A stretch of 64,000 nucleotides of DNA from an uncultured Clostridia bacterium (GCA_946555465.1 CAMNST010000002.1:124001-188000); one strand, 5' to 3'. Shown: positions 10,316 through 20,025, counted from the stretch's first letter. Program-made: numbers and translations. Notes: generated by a model from the letters alone, not told the origin.

Positions 10316-12262
10316 ATGGCTGAAAAAGAAAAATTTTATATTACAACGCCGATATACTATCCTTCGGGAAATCCTCATATCGGTCACTGCTATACTACAG
10401 TAGCATGCGATTCAATCGCAAGATACAGAAGAATGCAGGGCAAGGAAGTTATTTTTCTTACCGGTACCGATGAACACGGACTAAAAATTGAACAGAAAGC
10501 AGCGGAAAAAGGCGTAACTCCGAAAGAATATGTTGACGAGATTGTTGCTGTTTTCAAAAATCTCTGGAACTATATGAACATCAGTTATGACAGGTATATC
10601 CGCACAACAGATAATTATCATATTGAAACCGTACAGAAAATTTTTAAAGATTTATATGACAAGGGATATATTTACAAAGGCAAATATGTAGGCAAATACT
10701 GCACACCATGCGAATCTTTCTGGACCGAAAGCCAACTTGTTGACGGAAAATGCCCTGAATGCGGAAGAGATGTTGTTGAAGCAGAAGAAGAGGCATATTT
10801 CTTTAAAATGTCACCTTTTGCAGACAGAATTGAAAAACTTCTTCTTGAAACCGATTACCTTCAGCCGCGTTCACGTGCTGTTGAACTGGTAAACAATTTT
10901 ATCAAGCCCGGTCTTGAAGATTTATGCGTATCAAGAACCACTTTCAAATGGGGCATTCCTGTAACGTTTGATGATAAGCATGTTGTTTACGTTTGGGTAG
11001 ATGCACTTTCAAACTATATATCGGCACTCGGATATGAAAACGGTGCATACAGCGATTTTGATAAATTCTGGCCGGCAGACCTTCATATGGTTGCAAAAGA
11101 TATTATGCGTTTTCATGCAATTATCTGGCCTGCCATTCTGATGGCTCTTGAACTTCCGCTGCCAAAGCACCTCGCTGTTCACGGCTGGATTACATTCAAC
11201 GGTCAGAAAATGAGCAAATCTATCGGAAATGTTGTTGACCCTCTTGTTCTGGGTGAAAGATACGGTGCTGATGCAATCAGATACCATATTTTAAGAGAAA
11301 TGGCTCTCGGTGCAGACAGTTCATTCTCTAACGAAATTATGATAAACAGAATCAATTCCGACCTTGCAAATGATTTGGGAAATCTTGTTTCAAGAACAGT
11401 TGCAATGGTTGAAAAATACTTTGGCGGAACAATACCGCAAGAAAAAGAATCCGCCGAAATTGATAATGAGTTAATTGAAATGGCAACTTCTCTGCGCGGC
11501 AAGGTTGATGCATATATAGATGAAACGCAGTTAAATACTGCTCTTGCGGAAATATTTAAAGTTATTTCAAGAGCAAACAAATATATTGATGAAACCACAC
11601 CGTGGATTCTCGGTAAAGATGAAAGCAAGAAAGCACGCCTTGCTGCTGTGCTTTATAATCTTCTTGAAGCGATCAGAATTTCTACTACCCTCCTCTCCTG
11701 CTTTATGCCCTCAACAATGCCTAAAGTATGGGAACAAATTGGTGCTGACGAAAGCATAATTACCTATGAAAACGCAGCAAAATTCGGCGTTCTTCCTGCA
11801 GATGTTACTGTAAAAAAAGGTCCTGCACTTTTCCCGAGAATTGATTTTGACAAAGAAATTGAAGAACTCAACACATTAATTTCAAATCAGATGAAAGAGG
11901 CTGAAAAGGCGCAAAAACCTGAAATTGAAGGTCTTGCTGAAATAACATTTGATGATTTTTCAAAAGTTGAACTCAGAGTTGCAGAAATCACGGCGTGCGA
12001 ACCCATAAAAAAAGCAAAAAAACTGCTCAAGATAACAACAGATGATGGAAGCAGTACACCAAGACAGATTGTTTCAGGTATTGCACCATGGTATAAACCT
12101 GAAGATTTGATAGGCAAAAGCGTTGTTATTGTTGCAAATCTTAAGCCTGCAAAACTCTGCGGCGAAATGAGCAACGGTATGCTTCTTGCAGGTGATGTAA
12201 GCGAAAACGACGTTAAGGTTCTGTTTGTTGACGGTATGCCGGCCGGAACCAAAATTAGATAA
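10316..12262 (+). CDS. metG: Methionine--tRNA ligase
   Basis: Class I aminoacyl-tRNA synthetase charging tRNA-Met, 648 residues. The HIGH signature is seen as NPHIGH near residue 20. The zinc knuckle has CTPC near 130 and CPEC about 15 residues later, and KMSKS lies near residue 300. The last about 110 residues form an EMAP/Trbp111-type tRNA-binding domain (from FSKVELRVAEI to AGDV), the usual dimerising appendix in Firmicutes. AGGAGG precedes the ATG. It sits 37 bp after nagB and 19 bp before tatD, so the three may share a transcript. Confidence 0.98.
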   Translation: MAEKEKFYITTPIYYPSGNPHIGHCYTTVACDSIARYRRMQGKEVIFLTGTDEHGLKIEQKAAEKGVTPKEYVDEIVAVFKNLWNYMNISYDRYIRTTDNYHIETVQKIFKDLYDKGYIYKGKYVGKYCTPCESFWTESQLVDGKCPECGRDVVEAEEEAYFFKMSPFADRIEKLLLETDYLQPRSRAVELVNNFIKPGLEDLCVSRTTFKWGIPVTFDDKHVVYVWVDALSNYISALGYENGAYSDFDKFWPADLHMVAKDIMRFHAIIWPAILMALELPLPKHLAVHGWITFNGQKMSKSIGNVVDPLVLGERYGADAIRYHILREMALGADSSFSNEIMINRINSDLANDLGNLVSRTVAMVEKYFGGTIPQEKESAEIDNELIEMATSLRGKVDAYIDETQLNTALAEIFKVISRANKYIDETTPWILGKDESKKARLAAVLYNLLEAIRISTTLLSCFMPSTMPKVWEQIGADESIITYENAAKFGVLPADVTVKKGPALFPRIDFDKEIEELNTLISNQMKEAEKAQKPEIEGLAEITFDDFSKVELRVAEITACEPIKKAKKLLKITTDDGSSTPRQIVSGIAPWYKPEDLIGKSVVIVANLKPAKLCGEMSNGMLLAGDVSENDVKVLFVDGMPAGTKIR

Positions 12263-12281
12263 AACAATAAGGCGGACAAAA

Positions 12282-13049
12282 ATGTATCATAATATATTTG
12301 ATACACATTCGCATTACGACGACAGCAGATTCAACCCTGACCGGGAAGATTTGATAAAATCACTTCCAAGTCAGGGTGTTTCTTATATTGTAAGTTGCGG
12401 ATGTGACATAGATTCAACACAATTTAATTTTGACCTGGCACAAAAATATGAATTTTTTTATTTTGCTGCAGGCTTTCATCCTGAAAACCTTGAAAATGCC
12501 GATATAAAAGATTTAGAAGTCATTAAAAAATTTGCAAAAAACGAAAAATGCCTTGCAATAGGTGAAATAGGACTTGATTATCACTGGATGAGTTCACCAA
12601 AAAGCACACAGCAGGATTTTTTCATAAAGCAGATTGAACTTGCAGCCGAACTTGATAAGCCTGTTATTGTTCACGACAGAGAGGCTCACGGTGATACGCT
12701 TGATATTTTGAAGGCAACTAAACCAAAAGGCGTTGTTCACTGCTTTTCAGGATCAAAAGAAATGGCACGTGAAATCATAAAACTCGGAATGTACATCGGC
12801 TTAAACGGTGTTGTAACATTTAATAATGCAAGAAAAAGCCTTGAAGTTGTAAAGGAAATACCGCTTGATAAACTGGTGCTTGAAACAGACTGCCCCTATC
12901 TTGCCCCTGTTCCTATGCGGGGAAAAAGAAACGATTCGTCGCTTATCCCCTATATTGCCGAAAAAATTGCCGAAGTGCTTAACATGGATGCGCAGGAATT
13001 GCTTGATATAACAAACTGCAATGCAAAAAGGCTTTACGAAATGAAATAA
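12282..13049 (+). CDS. tatD: TatD-family metal-dependent deoxyribonuclease
   Basis: TIM-barrel metal hydrolase of the TatD/YcfH family, 255 residues. Metal-binding motifs are FDTHSHYDD at the N-terminus, GEIGLDYHW near residue 95, PVIVHDREAH near residue 128, GVVHCFSG near residue 155 and the late ETDCPYLAPVP. The ATG at 12282 is chosen over upstream in-frame starts inside metG because the family begins at this FDTH segment and a GGCGGA-like site precedes it. metG-tatD is a common gene pair in Firmicutes. A strong terminator follows. Confidence 0.94.
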   Translation: MYHNIFDTHSHYDDSRFNPDREDLIKSLPSQGVSYIVSCGCDIDSTQFNFDLAQKYEFFYFAAGFHPENLENADIKDLEVIKKFAKNEKCLAIGEIGLDYHWMSSPKSTQQDFFIKQIELAAELDKPVIVHDREAHGDTLDILKATKPKGVVHCFSGSKEMAREIIKLGMYIGLNGVVTFNNARKSLEVVKEIPLDKLVLETDCPYLAPVPMRGKRNDSSLIPYIAEKIAEVLNMDAQELLDITNCNAKRLYEMK

Positions 13050-13092
13050 AAAAATCCGCATACACATATTATCTTCTGTATGCGGATTTTTT
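13050..13092 (+). terminator. Rho-independent terminator after tatD
   Basis: Perfect stem with left arm AAATCCGCATACA and right arm TGTATGCGGATTTTTT, an 11-base loop and a T-run. It ends the nagB-metG-tatD run. Confidence 0.92.
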
Positions 13093-13162
13093 CTTGCTTA
13101 TTTACTTTTAATATGATATTATATCGGCATTATTTTAATATAGATTACAGAGGAGGATTTCA

Positions 13163-14554
13163 GTGGAAAAATTAAATCAGTTACTCACTTCCGTAAGTGA
13201 TAATTTTATCGGCCCGATATTATGCGTTTTACTTGTAAGCAGCGGCATATTTCTTACATTTAAATTAAACTTTCTGCCGTGGAGAAATTTGGGCTCGTCC
13301 CTGAAAAGGCTGTTCAGCAAAGAGGCACGCCAAACCACTAACGGTGAAGGCGATATATCACCGTTTTCAGCATTAATGACTGCTCTTGCCGCAACAGTCG
13401 GAACCGGAAACATTGCAGGTGTTGCAACAGCAATGGTAAGCGGAGGTCCGGGCGCACTTGTATGGATGTGGATATCCGCTGCATTCGGAATTTCAACCAA
13501 GTATGCTGAATGCGCTCTTGCACTAAAATACCGAACAACAAATGAAAACGGTGAAATGTGCGGCGGACCGATGTACACAATAAAGCAGGCGTTCAAAAAC
13601 AAAAAAGTTGCCTCACTGCTTGCAGGTGCTTTTGCAGTTTTTACGGTTCTTGCATCATTCGGAATTGGTAACGGTGCACAGGCAAACTCCATAGCCGTTT
13701 CGGTAAATGAAACTTTTGCTTTTCCGACATGGGTTATCGGTGTTATGATTGCTGTTCTTACGGCGATTGTTGTCATCGGCGGAATAAAATCCATATCAAA
13801 AGTGGCATCGGTTCTTGTTCCTTTTATGGCCGTGTTTTATCTGGTGACGGGAATTATTGTTATAATAATAAACTATAAAAATCTTCCGTCGGGAATTGCA
13901 ACCATATTTTCGATGGCATTCGGCGGAAAGGCTGTTGCAGGCGGTGCTGCCGGAATCGTTACAAAAAGTGTTATTGATTCAATCGGTTACGGTGTTAAAC
14001 GCGGTGTATTTTCTAATGAAGCAGGTCTCGGCAGTGCCGCAATAACAGCAGCATCAGCAACATCAGACCACTATGTAAGACAGGGTTATATAAATATGTG
14101 CGGAACCTTCATTGACACAATGATAGTTTGTACAATAACCGGCCTTTCCATTGCCTCCAGCGGAGTTTTAGGCACAACTGATGCACAGGGCGCTGCGCTC
14201 ACCATTCTCGCTTTTGAGACTGCCCTCGGAAAACCGGGAGGAATGCTTGTTACAATCGGAATAATACTTTTTGCATTCTCAACCATACTCGGCTGGGAGT
14301 ATAACGGAGAAAAGGCACTTGAATATCTTTTCAAAAAATCTACTGTAAGATATATTTACCGCGTTGTATTTTCGCTTCTTACATTTTTCAGTGCAACCAT
14401 GTCACTTGATATTGTATGGACATTTTCGGATATTGCAAACAGCCTTATGGCAATTCCGAACTTAATCAGTCTTCTGGCACTGTCGGGTATTCTTGCAAAA
14501 GAAACAAAAGACTTTCAGAAAGTTCTGAAAGCCGAAAAGAAAAATTTAAAATAA
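13163..14554 (+). CDS. Sodium/alanine symporter (AGCS family)
   Basis: Inner-membrane Na+-coupled amino-acid importer, 463 residues with about 11 membrane segments. Family motifs are ATVGTGNIAGVATAMVSGGP near residue 75, WMWISAAFGISTKYAE near 100, the CGGPMYTI segment, GVKRGVFSNEAGLGSAA near 275, and the late STILGWEYNGE. Translation starts at a GTG (13163) with AGGAGG six bases upstream; no ATG suits better. It stands alone between two terminators. Substrate could be alanine or glycine. Confidence 0.93.
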   Translation: MEKLNQLLTSVSDNFIGPILCVLLVSSGIFLTFKLNFLPWRNLGSSLKRLFSKEARQTTNGEGDISPFSALMTALAATVGTGNIAGVATAMVSGGPGALVWMWISAAFGISTKYAECALALKYRTTNENGEMCGGPMYTIKQAFKNKKVASLLAGAFAVFTVLASFGIGNGAQANSIAVSVNETFAFPTWVIGVMIAVLTAIVVIGGIKSISKVASVLVPFMAVFYLVTGIIVIIINYKNLPSGIATIFSMAFGGKAVAGGAAGIVTKSVIDSIGYGVKRGVFSNEAGLGSAAITAASATSDHYVRQGYINMCGTFIDTMIVCTITGLSIASSGVLGTTDAQGAALTILAFETALGKPGGMLVTIGIILFAFSTILGWEYNGEKALEYLFKKSTVRYIYRVVFSLLTFFSATMSLDIVWTFSDIANSLMAIPNLISLLALSGILAKETKDFQKVLKAEKKNLK

Positions 14555-14559
14555 TTTAT

Positions 14560-14591
14560 AAAAATACCCCTGAAAATACAGGGGTATTTTT
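14560..14591 (+). terminator. Rho-independent terminator after the alanine symporter
   Basis: Stem AAAATACCCCTG / CAGGGGTATTTT, 6-base loop, then T-rich sequence. Confidence 0.92.
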
Positions 14592-14907
14592 ATATGCTGA
14601 AATATGATAATACAGATACATACACTTAAAATTCAATGCATTCAATAAAACGTAAAAACTTTTCAGTCAGATTTGTTACCAATTTATCGGCACTGATTTT
14701 AAGAAAATATCAACTAAACCCGAGAAAAATGTCGAGTTTAGTAAAAAATATGTCAAATTTAAAAAATAATTTGTCACCTTTTTGTTTTTTTATACACTTA
14801 ACAATATACACGAAATTTGTCGACACAGGGTAATTTTTGTTATTTTTTGTACAAAAAGATTTTTTAATTAAGCCCCCAAAAATTTAAGAGCATCATAAAA
14901 CACAAAA
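14592..14907. other. AT-rich intergenic stretch without a supported gene
   Basis: About 315 bp between the symporter terminator and the XRE regulator. It holds an imperfect 10-bp inverted repeat (14714-14741) and a 14-bp palindrome TTTTTGT/ACAAAAA (14844-14857). A 65-codon plus-strand frame (14636-14833) crosses the inverted repeat and has no ribosome binding site, so it was not called. Confidence 0.5.
14714..14741. repeat. Inverted repeat, possible operator or hairpin
   Basis: Arms CTAAACCCGA and TCGAGTTTAG are complementary except for one position, with an 8-base spacer. It lies 170 bp downstream of the XRE regulator gene. No T-run follows, so a terminator is unlikely. Confidence 0.4.
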
Positions 14908-15270
14908 TTATTTGTTCAGGAAATCAAGAAGTTCTTGCTTTTCTTCAATAGACATAAGCCTTATTTTAAGAAGAATTGACTTTTCAAAACGAGAAAGTTG
15001 ATTGAACTTATCATCGGTATTCCAGTTATCTTCATAAGGTGTCTCAGGAGCATTTACAACATTTCCTGCCTCAACGCCGTCTACAAGTTCATCAAGACTC
15101 ATATTATAAATACCTGCAATAGTCTTTAAAGTAGTAACGCTCGGCATAGTTGTGCCTGTTTCATAATAAGCGTAGGTGCTTCTGTTTTTATTGATTACTT
15201 CAGCAATCTGTTGCTGGTTGAGTCCAGCAAACTCTCGAAGGGTTTTAAGTCTTTTACCTATGTTTTCCAA
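14908..15270 (-). CDS. XRE-family helix-turn-helix transcriptional regulator
   Basis: DNA-binding regulator of 120 residues. The N-terminal Cro/CI-type domain spans about residues 4-62 (RLKTLREFAGLNQQQIAEVI, then RSTYAYYETG and PSVTTLKTIAGIYNMSLDEL). The C-terminal part is acidic, then helical, and ends in a Leu/Lys-rich segment, perhaps for dimerisation. The start is a TTG at 15270 with GGTGGTG upstream. A near-consensus promoter and two direct repeats lie just upstream, suggesting autoregulation. It diverges from the giant secreted-protein gene and may also control it. Confidence 0.88.
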   Translation of the reverse strand: MENIGKRLKTLREFAGLNQQQIAEVINKNRSTYAYYETGTTMPSVTTLKTIAGIYNMSLDELVDGVEAGNVVNAPETPYEDNWNTDDKFNQLSRFEKSILLKIRLMSIEEKQELLDFLNK

Positions 15271-15308
15271 AAGTATTCACCACCAAGTTATAAAATTTGC
15301 TTGTTTTC

Positions 15309-15365
15309 GCACTTATTCTGCTTAATTAGCACTTATAGTATAAACAAAAGAAACTATTTTGTCAA
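15309..15365 (-). promoter_or_regulatory. XRE gene promoter with twin direct repeats (candidate operator)
   Basis: Minus strand: TTGACA (15365-15360), 17-bp spacer, TATACT (15342-15337). On the plus strand two exact copies of GCACTTAT (15309-15316 and 15329-15336) occur 20 bp apart, two helical turns, directly downstream of the -10 box. That position fits repression by the XRE protein binding its own promoter; this is inference. Confidence 0.65.
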
Positions 15366-15408
15366 TATTAGTCAATACACGGAAATGTTTACAATTTGTA
15401 ATAAAAAA

Positions 15409-15437
15409 TTGACAAAACTACTACAGAATGATAAAAT
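15409..15437 (+). promoter_or_regulatory. Sigma-A promoter of the 1276-residue secreted protein gene
   Basis: TTGACA (15409-15414), 17-bp spacer, TAAAAT (15432-15437), followed at 15456-15462 by a GAGGTGA ribosome binding site. Confidence 0.75.
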
Positions 15438-15467
15438 TATTATATTATTAATATAAGAGGTGATATT

Positions 15468-18400
15468 TTGAAAAAAACATTATCCATAATCTTATCTTTT
15501 ATTCTGACGATAAATATTTTTTCATTTTCAGTTTTTAAACCGATAGAAGCACAGGCAGACGATTATGAAACATCTTTAAGAAACCAGGGTTTTCCTGAAA
15601 GTTACATAGGTTCGCTCTCTGCCCTTCACAAAAAATATCCCAACTGGATATTCAAACCGCTAAAAACAGGACTCGACTGGCAGACAGCAGTTAATGCGGA
15701 GCGCTCAAAGCATTCAAAACAGTTGATTGAAAAATCTTCAACAACAAATACTGCCATGTTCTGCAACTGCTCAAGTTGCTATAAAAACGGTGTATACCAG
15801 CCGCAGGAAGGAAGCAACTGGATATCCGCATCGGAATATGCCGTAAAATATTATATGGACCCGAGAAACTGGCTGACCGAGCAATATATATTCCAGTTTG
15901 AATCCACCTCGTATGACGGCACACAGACCAAGTCAGGCGTAGAGGCAATACTTAACGGCACATGGATGTATAATTCGCTTATTTCATACAAAAACGCCTC
16001 AGGAGCCACCGTACGATACGACAATAAGACAAAGTATTCAGACGCTGTAATGAAAGCCGCAAATGACAGCGGAATGAGCGCTTATTACCTTGCGTCAAAA
16101 ATAAAACAGGAAGTCGGCGGAAAAACGAACAGTGCGGGCGGAGCCAGCGGAACACACAAAATTTATCCCGGCATATATAATTATTACAATATAGGTGCAT
16201 ACACGGGTGCTGCTGACGGTCTCAAATGGGCTTCCGAAAAAGGAAATGCTGCAGGTTATTTTACCAATACTGCCTGCCATATAAGACAAAAAGCAACAAC
16301 TTCAAGTACAAGCCTTGTTGTATTGCCGCAAGGTACAAATGTTGCCGTTAAATCAACAACTGCAAAACAGTCAGACGGCTATACATGGCACTATTTAACA
16401 GCCAATTACGGCGGAAGAACTTATACAGGTTACATCCGTTCCGATTTGGTAACATATAAAAAGGCAACTGCTGCCTCGTACAACAGACCGTGGACAAACC
16501 CTTACCTCTCCATTTACAACGGTGCTAAATATATTGCAAACAATTTTAAAAGCCAAAACACAGGTTACCTGCAAAAATTCAATGTAAGCCCCGCATCAAG
16601 CGATAAACACTCTCACGAATATATGACCAATGTTGCAGGTGCGGCTTCAGAAGCAAGGTCAGCATATACAGCATATAAAAACGCCAATATTCTTGGTGTA
16701 ACAAAAACTTTTTATATTCCTGTATATAACAATATGCCGGGCAATGTCGGTCAGGTAAACGGACTTAAATACACGGGTTACAATTCTGTTCAGATAAGAC
16801 TTCAGTGGAACAGTGTTAAAAATGCAAACGGATACGTTATTCAGAAATATGACGGAAAATCATGGTCGAATGTTGCAACGGTAAATGCATCAACACTGAT
16901 TTACACTGTATCAAACCTCACGCCCGGAACAAAATATCAGTTCAGAGTCCGTGCTTATATTAAAAATAATAATAAAACCGAATATGGTGAATACAGTTCT
17001 TCATGCACCGGTTATACACTGCCTGCTGCCGTAACGCCCACAACTTTCTCGGTTATGAACGAAACACAGATTAACGCAGCATGGAAAAAAGGCTCGGGCA
17101 ACGTAAGCGGATATCAAATTGAATGGGCAAGAGATTCTGCATTTGAAAACATAGTTGCAAAAACCACAGTATCAAACGCTAATGCCGATCATTACATGGG
17201 CAGCGGTTTTGAAAAAGGTGTAACTTATTATATAAGAGTAAGAAGTTATAACGTGATCGACAGCAAAACATTTTACAGCAGTTGGTCAAAAACCGTGGCA
17301 GCAAAATACATTGCTGTTTCTCAGCCGACAGACCTTAAGGCAACAGAAATCACCCACAACTCTGTTTCACTCACATGGAGCAAATCAGCAAACGCAACAG
17401 GCTATATTATTCAGCAGTATAAGAACAACAGTTGGGTAAATATCAAAACCCTTTCAACCAATACAAATTCATTTACCGTAACAAACCTGCCGTCTGATAC
17501 GCCTGTTCAGTTCAGGGTTAAGGCATATCATAACGCAAACGGCGTAAGCAACTACAGTGATTTCTGCAGTGAATTATCTGTCAGAACAGAGATTAATTAT
17601 ACGCCTGATCAGGTAACAGGTCTGAAATATACCGGTTATAACTCAACACAGATAAGACTTCAGTGGAATGCTGTTAAAGATGCTACAGGCTACACCATTG
17701 AAAAATATGAAAACGGCAAATGGTTAAAAGTTACGGATGTTGATTCACCTACACTGATTTATACTGTATCAGGTCTTACATCGGGAACAAAATATCAGTT
17801 CAGAGTAAACGCATACAGAATTGCCAAAGGAAAAACATTTATAGGTGAATCAAGTGCAGTCTGCATCGGCTACACCCTGCCGTCAGCAATAACGCTTACA
17901 ACTTTTTCGGTAATGAGCGAAACGCAGATTAATGCTGCATGGCAAAAAGCAGCAGGCACTGCAACAGGTTATCAGATTAACTGGGCAAAAGATGCAAATT
18001 TCAACACGATTGTTAAAACCACAACCATTTCAAATCCGGGCACAACGCAATATAAAGAAAGCGGTTTCGACAAAAATACAACTTACTATATAAGAGTAAG
18101 AAGCATTAATGTTATAGACGGCAAAAGGTTTTACGGCAGTTGGTCAAAAACCGTGGCAGCAAAATATATTGCCGTTACCGCACCGTCAAACCTCAGATCA
18201 GCATCTCAGTCGGCTGATTCAGTTACACTGACATGGAATAAATCATCAAACGCTACCGGTTATATTATTCAGCAGTATAAAAATAACAGTTGGGTAAACA
18301 TCAAAACCCTTTCAACCAACACAAATTCATATACTGCTGCGGGACTGAGCGCAAATGCAAGCAATCAATTCAGAGTAAGGGCTTATCACAATGCAGACGG

Positions 18401-19298
18401 CGTAAGCAATTACAGCGGCTGGAGCAACACATTAACCATTAAAACAGAAGCAGCAAAAGTTCCTGCTCGGGTAACAGGTCTTAAATATACGGGCTACAAC
18501 TCAACACAAATAAGACTTCAGTGGAATTCGGCATCGAATGCCGCGGGATACACCATTGAAAAATATGAGAATGGCAAATGGTCAAAGGTTACGGATGTTA
18601 ATTCATCAACACTGATTTACACTGTATCAAATCTCACCCCCGGAACAAAATATCAGTTCAGAGTAAGGGCAACCGCAAATTCAGCCTACGGCGAATACAG
18701 CGCCTCATGCACCGGATATACCCTTCCCTCTGCAACAACGCTTACAACCTTCTCGGTTATGAGTGAAACACAGATTAATGCTGCATGGCAGAAAGCATCA
18801 GGCAGCGCATCAGGATATCAGATAGAATGGTCAAGAGATGCAAACTTCAGCAACGTAGTTGCAAAAACCACAATTTCAAACCAGAACACCACCCACTATC
18901 TGGGAGGAGGTTTTGAAAAAGGTGTAACGTATTACATAAGAGTAAGAAGTTACAATACTGCAGACGGCAAAACGTTTTATGGCAGTTGGTCAAAAACCGT
19001 GGCAGCAAAATATATTGCCGTTACTGCACCGTCAAATATTAAATCAACATCTCAATCGCCTGATTCAGTTACACTGACATGGAGCAAATCATCAAACGCT
19101 ACCGGTTATATCATTCAGCAGTATAAAAACAACAGTTGGATAAATATCAAAACCCTTTCAACCAACACAAATTCATATACCGTTGCAGGACTTAATGCAA
19201 AAACAGCATACCAGTTCAGAGTTAAGGCATATCACAATGCAAACGGTGTAAGCAATTACAGCACATGGAGCAACACTGAAAAAATTACAACAAAATAA
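15468..19298 (+). CDS. Secreted glucosaminidase-like protein with SH3 domain and nine fibronectin type III repeats
   Basis: Exported surface protein of 1276 residues, probably acting on peptidoglycan. A signal peptide covers residues 1-31 (ending EAQA). Residues about 35-265 and 335-425 look like a split GH73-type beta-N-acetylglucosaminidase domain (FPESYIGSLSALHKKYPNWIF, DPRNWLTE, ASKIKQEVGG with a candidate catalytic Glu near 214, YNYYNIGA). A bacterial SH3 domain sits between the halves (about 268-330). Residues 430-1276 are three copies of a 286-residue block, each of three FN3 domains. A four-Cys FCNCSSCYKNG segment lies near residue 100. The start is TTG at 15468 behind GAGGTGA. No sortase motif was seen. 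Confidence 0.85.
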   Translation: MKKTLSIILSFILTINIFSFSVFKPIEAQADDYETSLRNQGFPESYIGSLSALHKKYPNWIFKPLKTGLDWQTAVNAERSKHSKQLIEKSSTTNTAMFCNCSSCYKNGVYQPQEGSNWISASEYAVKYYMDPRNWLTEQYIFQFESTSYDGTQTKSGVEAILNGTWMYNSLISYKNASGATVRYDNKTKYSDAVMKAANDSGMSAYYLASKIKQEVGGKTNSAGGASGTHKIYPGIYNYYNIGAYTGAADGLKWASEKGNAAGYFTNTACHIRQKATTSSTSLVVLPQGTNVAVKSTTAKQSDGYTWHYLTANYGGRTYTGYIRSDLVTYKKATAASYNRPWTNPYLSIYNGAKYIANNFKSQNTGYLQKFNVSPASSDKHSHEYMTNVAGAASEARSAYTAYKNANILGVTKTFYIPVYNNMPGNVGQVNGLKYTGYNSVQIRLQWNSVKNANGYVIQKYDGKSWSNVATVNASTLIYTVSNLTPGTKYQFRVRAYIKNNNKTEYGEYSSSCTGYTLPAAVTPTTFSVMNETQINAAWKKGSGNVSGYQIEWARDSAFENIVAKTTVSNANADHYMGSGFEKGVTYYIRVRSYNVIDSKTFYSSWSKTVAAKYIAVSQPTDLKATEITHNSVSLTWSKSANATGYIIQQYKNNSWVNIKTLSTNTNSFTVTNLPSDTPVQFRVKAYHNANGVSNYSDFCSELSVRTEINYTPDQVTGLKYTGYNSTQIRLQWNAVKDATGYTIEKYENGKWLKVTDVDSPTLIYTVSGLTSGTKYQFRVNAYRIAKGKTFIGESSAVCIGYTLPSAITLTTFSVMSETQINAAWQKAAGTATGYQINWAKDANFNTIVKTTTISNPGTTQYKESGFDKNTTYYIRVRSINVIDGKRFYGSWSKTVAAKYIAVTAPSNLRSASQSADSVTLTWNKSSNATGYIIQQYKNNSWVNIKTLSTNTNSYTAAGLSANASNQFRVRAYHNADGVSNYSGWSNTLTIKTEAAKVPARVTGLKYTGYNSTQIRLQWNSASNAAGYTIEKYENGKWSKVTDVNSSTLIYTVSNLTPGTKYQFRVRATANSAYGEYSASCTGYTLPSATTLTTFSVMSETQINAAWQKASGSASGYQIEWSRDANFSNVVAKTTISNQNTTHYLGGGFEKGVTYYIRVRSYNTADGKTFYGSWSKTVAAKYIAVTAPSNIKSTSQSPDSVTLTWSKSSNATGYIIQQYKNNSWINIKTLSTNTNSYTVAGLNAKTAYQFRVKAYHNANGVSNYSTWSNTEKITTK
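16755..19295 (+). repeat. Three tandem 858-bp units encoding FN3 triplets
   Basis: Units begin at 16755, 17613 and 18471 with the shared VNGLKYTGYNS or VTGLKYTGYNST segment (residues 430, 716, 1002). The first two are exactly 858 bp each; the last is shorter at the end. Each unit encodes three FN3 domains marked by GTKYQFRV, TYYIRVRS and QFRVKAYHN-type strands, so the homologous domains are every third one. Confidence 0.9.
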
Positions 19299-19303
19299 CA
19301 AAC

Positions 19304-19348
19304 AAAAAAGAGACGGTCTTGATTAAAACAAGACCGTCTCTTTTTTTT
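19304..19348. terminator. Bidirectional terminator between converging genes
   Basis: Stem AGAGACGGTCTTG / CAAGACCGTCTCT flanked by an A-run on the left and a T-run on the right, so it can act for the secreted-protein gene (+) and the ABC module (-). Confidence 0.92.
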
Positions 19349-19365
19349 ATATATGAATTAAACCG

Positions 19366-20025
19366 TTAATTCATTTTCTTTGAAGTTTTTTTCCTGCTGT
19401 CAGTAAAAACAAAAACAGGACCGAGCATTCCAAGAATAAGCAATGGCAGATAATTCATCAGGAATACCAATAAATCAAGCGGTTCACCGTTGTCATAAAA
19501 CAGGAAAAAGTTTACCTGAACTGTAGCGAGAGAATTCAGCAGTGCATAAATAAGCAGAATCATAATCGTTATGGAAGATGATTTTGATAATTTCAGAACA
19601 ACGGTTGACAAACCGAAATAAAATGTTATTATACAAAGCATTTTTACAACAACGCCGAAAACATCTTCAAGGCAGTAAAAATGAAGACAGATAACCGCGA
19701 TTGAATTTATAAGGGAAGTGAGATAAAAAGACGTGATAACAAAAAATTTTTTCTTATTGCCGTAAAAGAAAAACACATTTTTTGTTTTTTCAGAAAAAAA
19801 CAACTCGCCGACAAACACGCAGACCCAGACCGAAAACAGAGGAATAAAGAAAAACATAAACTGCTCGACTAAAGGTTTTGCAATATCCACGCTGCTTGTT
19901 TTATAAATAAACAAACTGATTATCGGAATAAAAACATCAATAAAAAATACTGCCGGAATCCATAAGCCGTTAATCGACTTAAGAAAATACTTAAAATTTT
20001 TTAATATAGATTTTCTATGAAACAT
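19366..20025 (-). CDS. Hydrophobic membrane protein, probable ABC-2-type permease component
   Basis: Integral membrane protein of 219 residues with about six membrane segments and a basic C-terminus (DSRKKTSKKMN). No family motif is recognisable by eye. It overlaps the 3' end of the ABC ATPase gene by 25 bp and is last in a three-gene unit, so a transmembrane subunit role is inferred from position. The ATG at 20025 lies inside the ATPase coding region, consistent with coupled translation. The substrate is unknown. Confidence 0.65.
   Translation of the reverse strand: MFHRKSILKNFKYFLKSINGLWIPAVFFIDVFIPIISLFIYKTSSVDIAKPLVEQFMFFFIPLFSVWVCVFVGELFFSEKTKNVFFFYGNKKKFFVITSFYLTSLINSIAVICLHFYCLEDVFGVVVKMLCIITFYFGLSTVVLKLSKSSSITIMILLIYALLNSLATVQVNFFLFYDNGEPLDLLVFLMNYLPLLILGMLGPVFVFTDSRKKTSKKMN

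Noticed and set aside
13177-13794. 205-codon minus-strand frame
   Set aside because: Antisense to the alanine symporter gene; composition mirrors codon bias of the real gene and no start signal is present.
14636-14833. 65-codon plus-strand frame in the intergenic stretch
   Set aside because: No ribosome binding site, crosses an inverted repeat and has unlikely composition for a protein.
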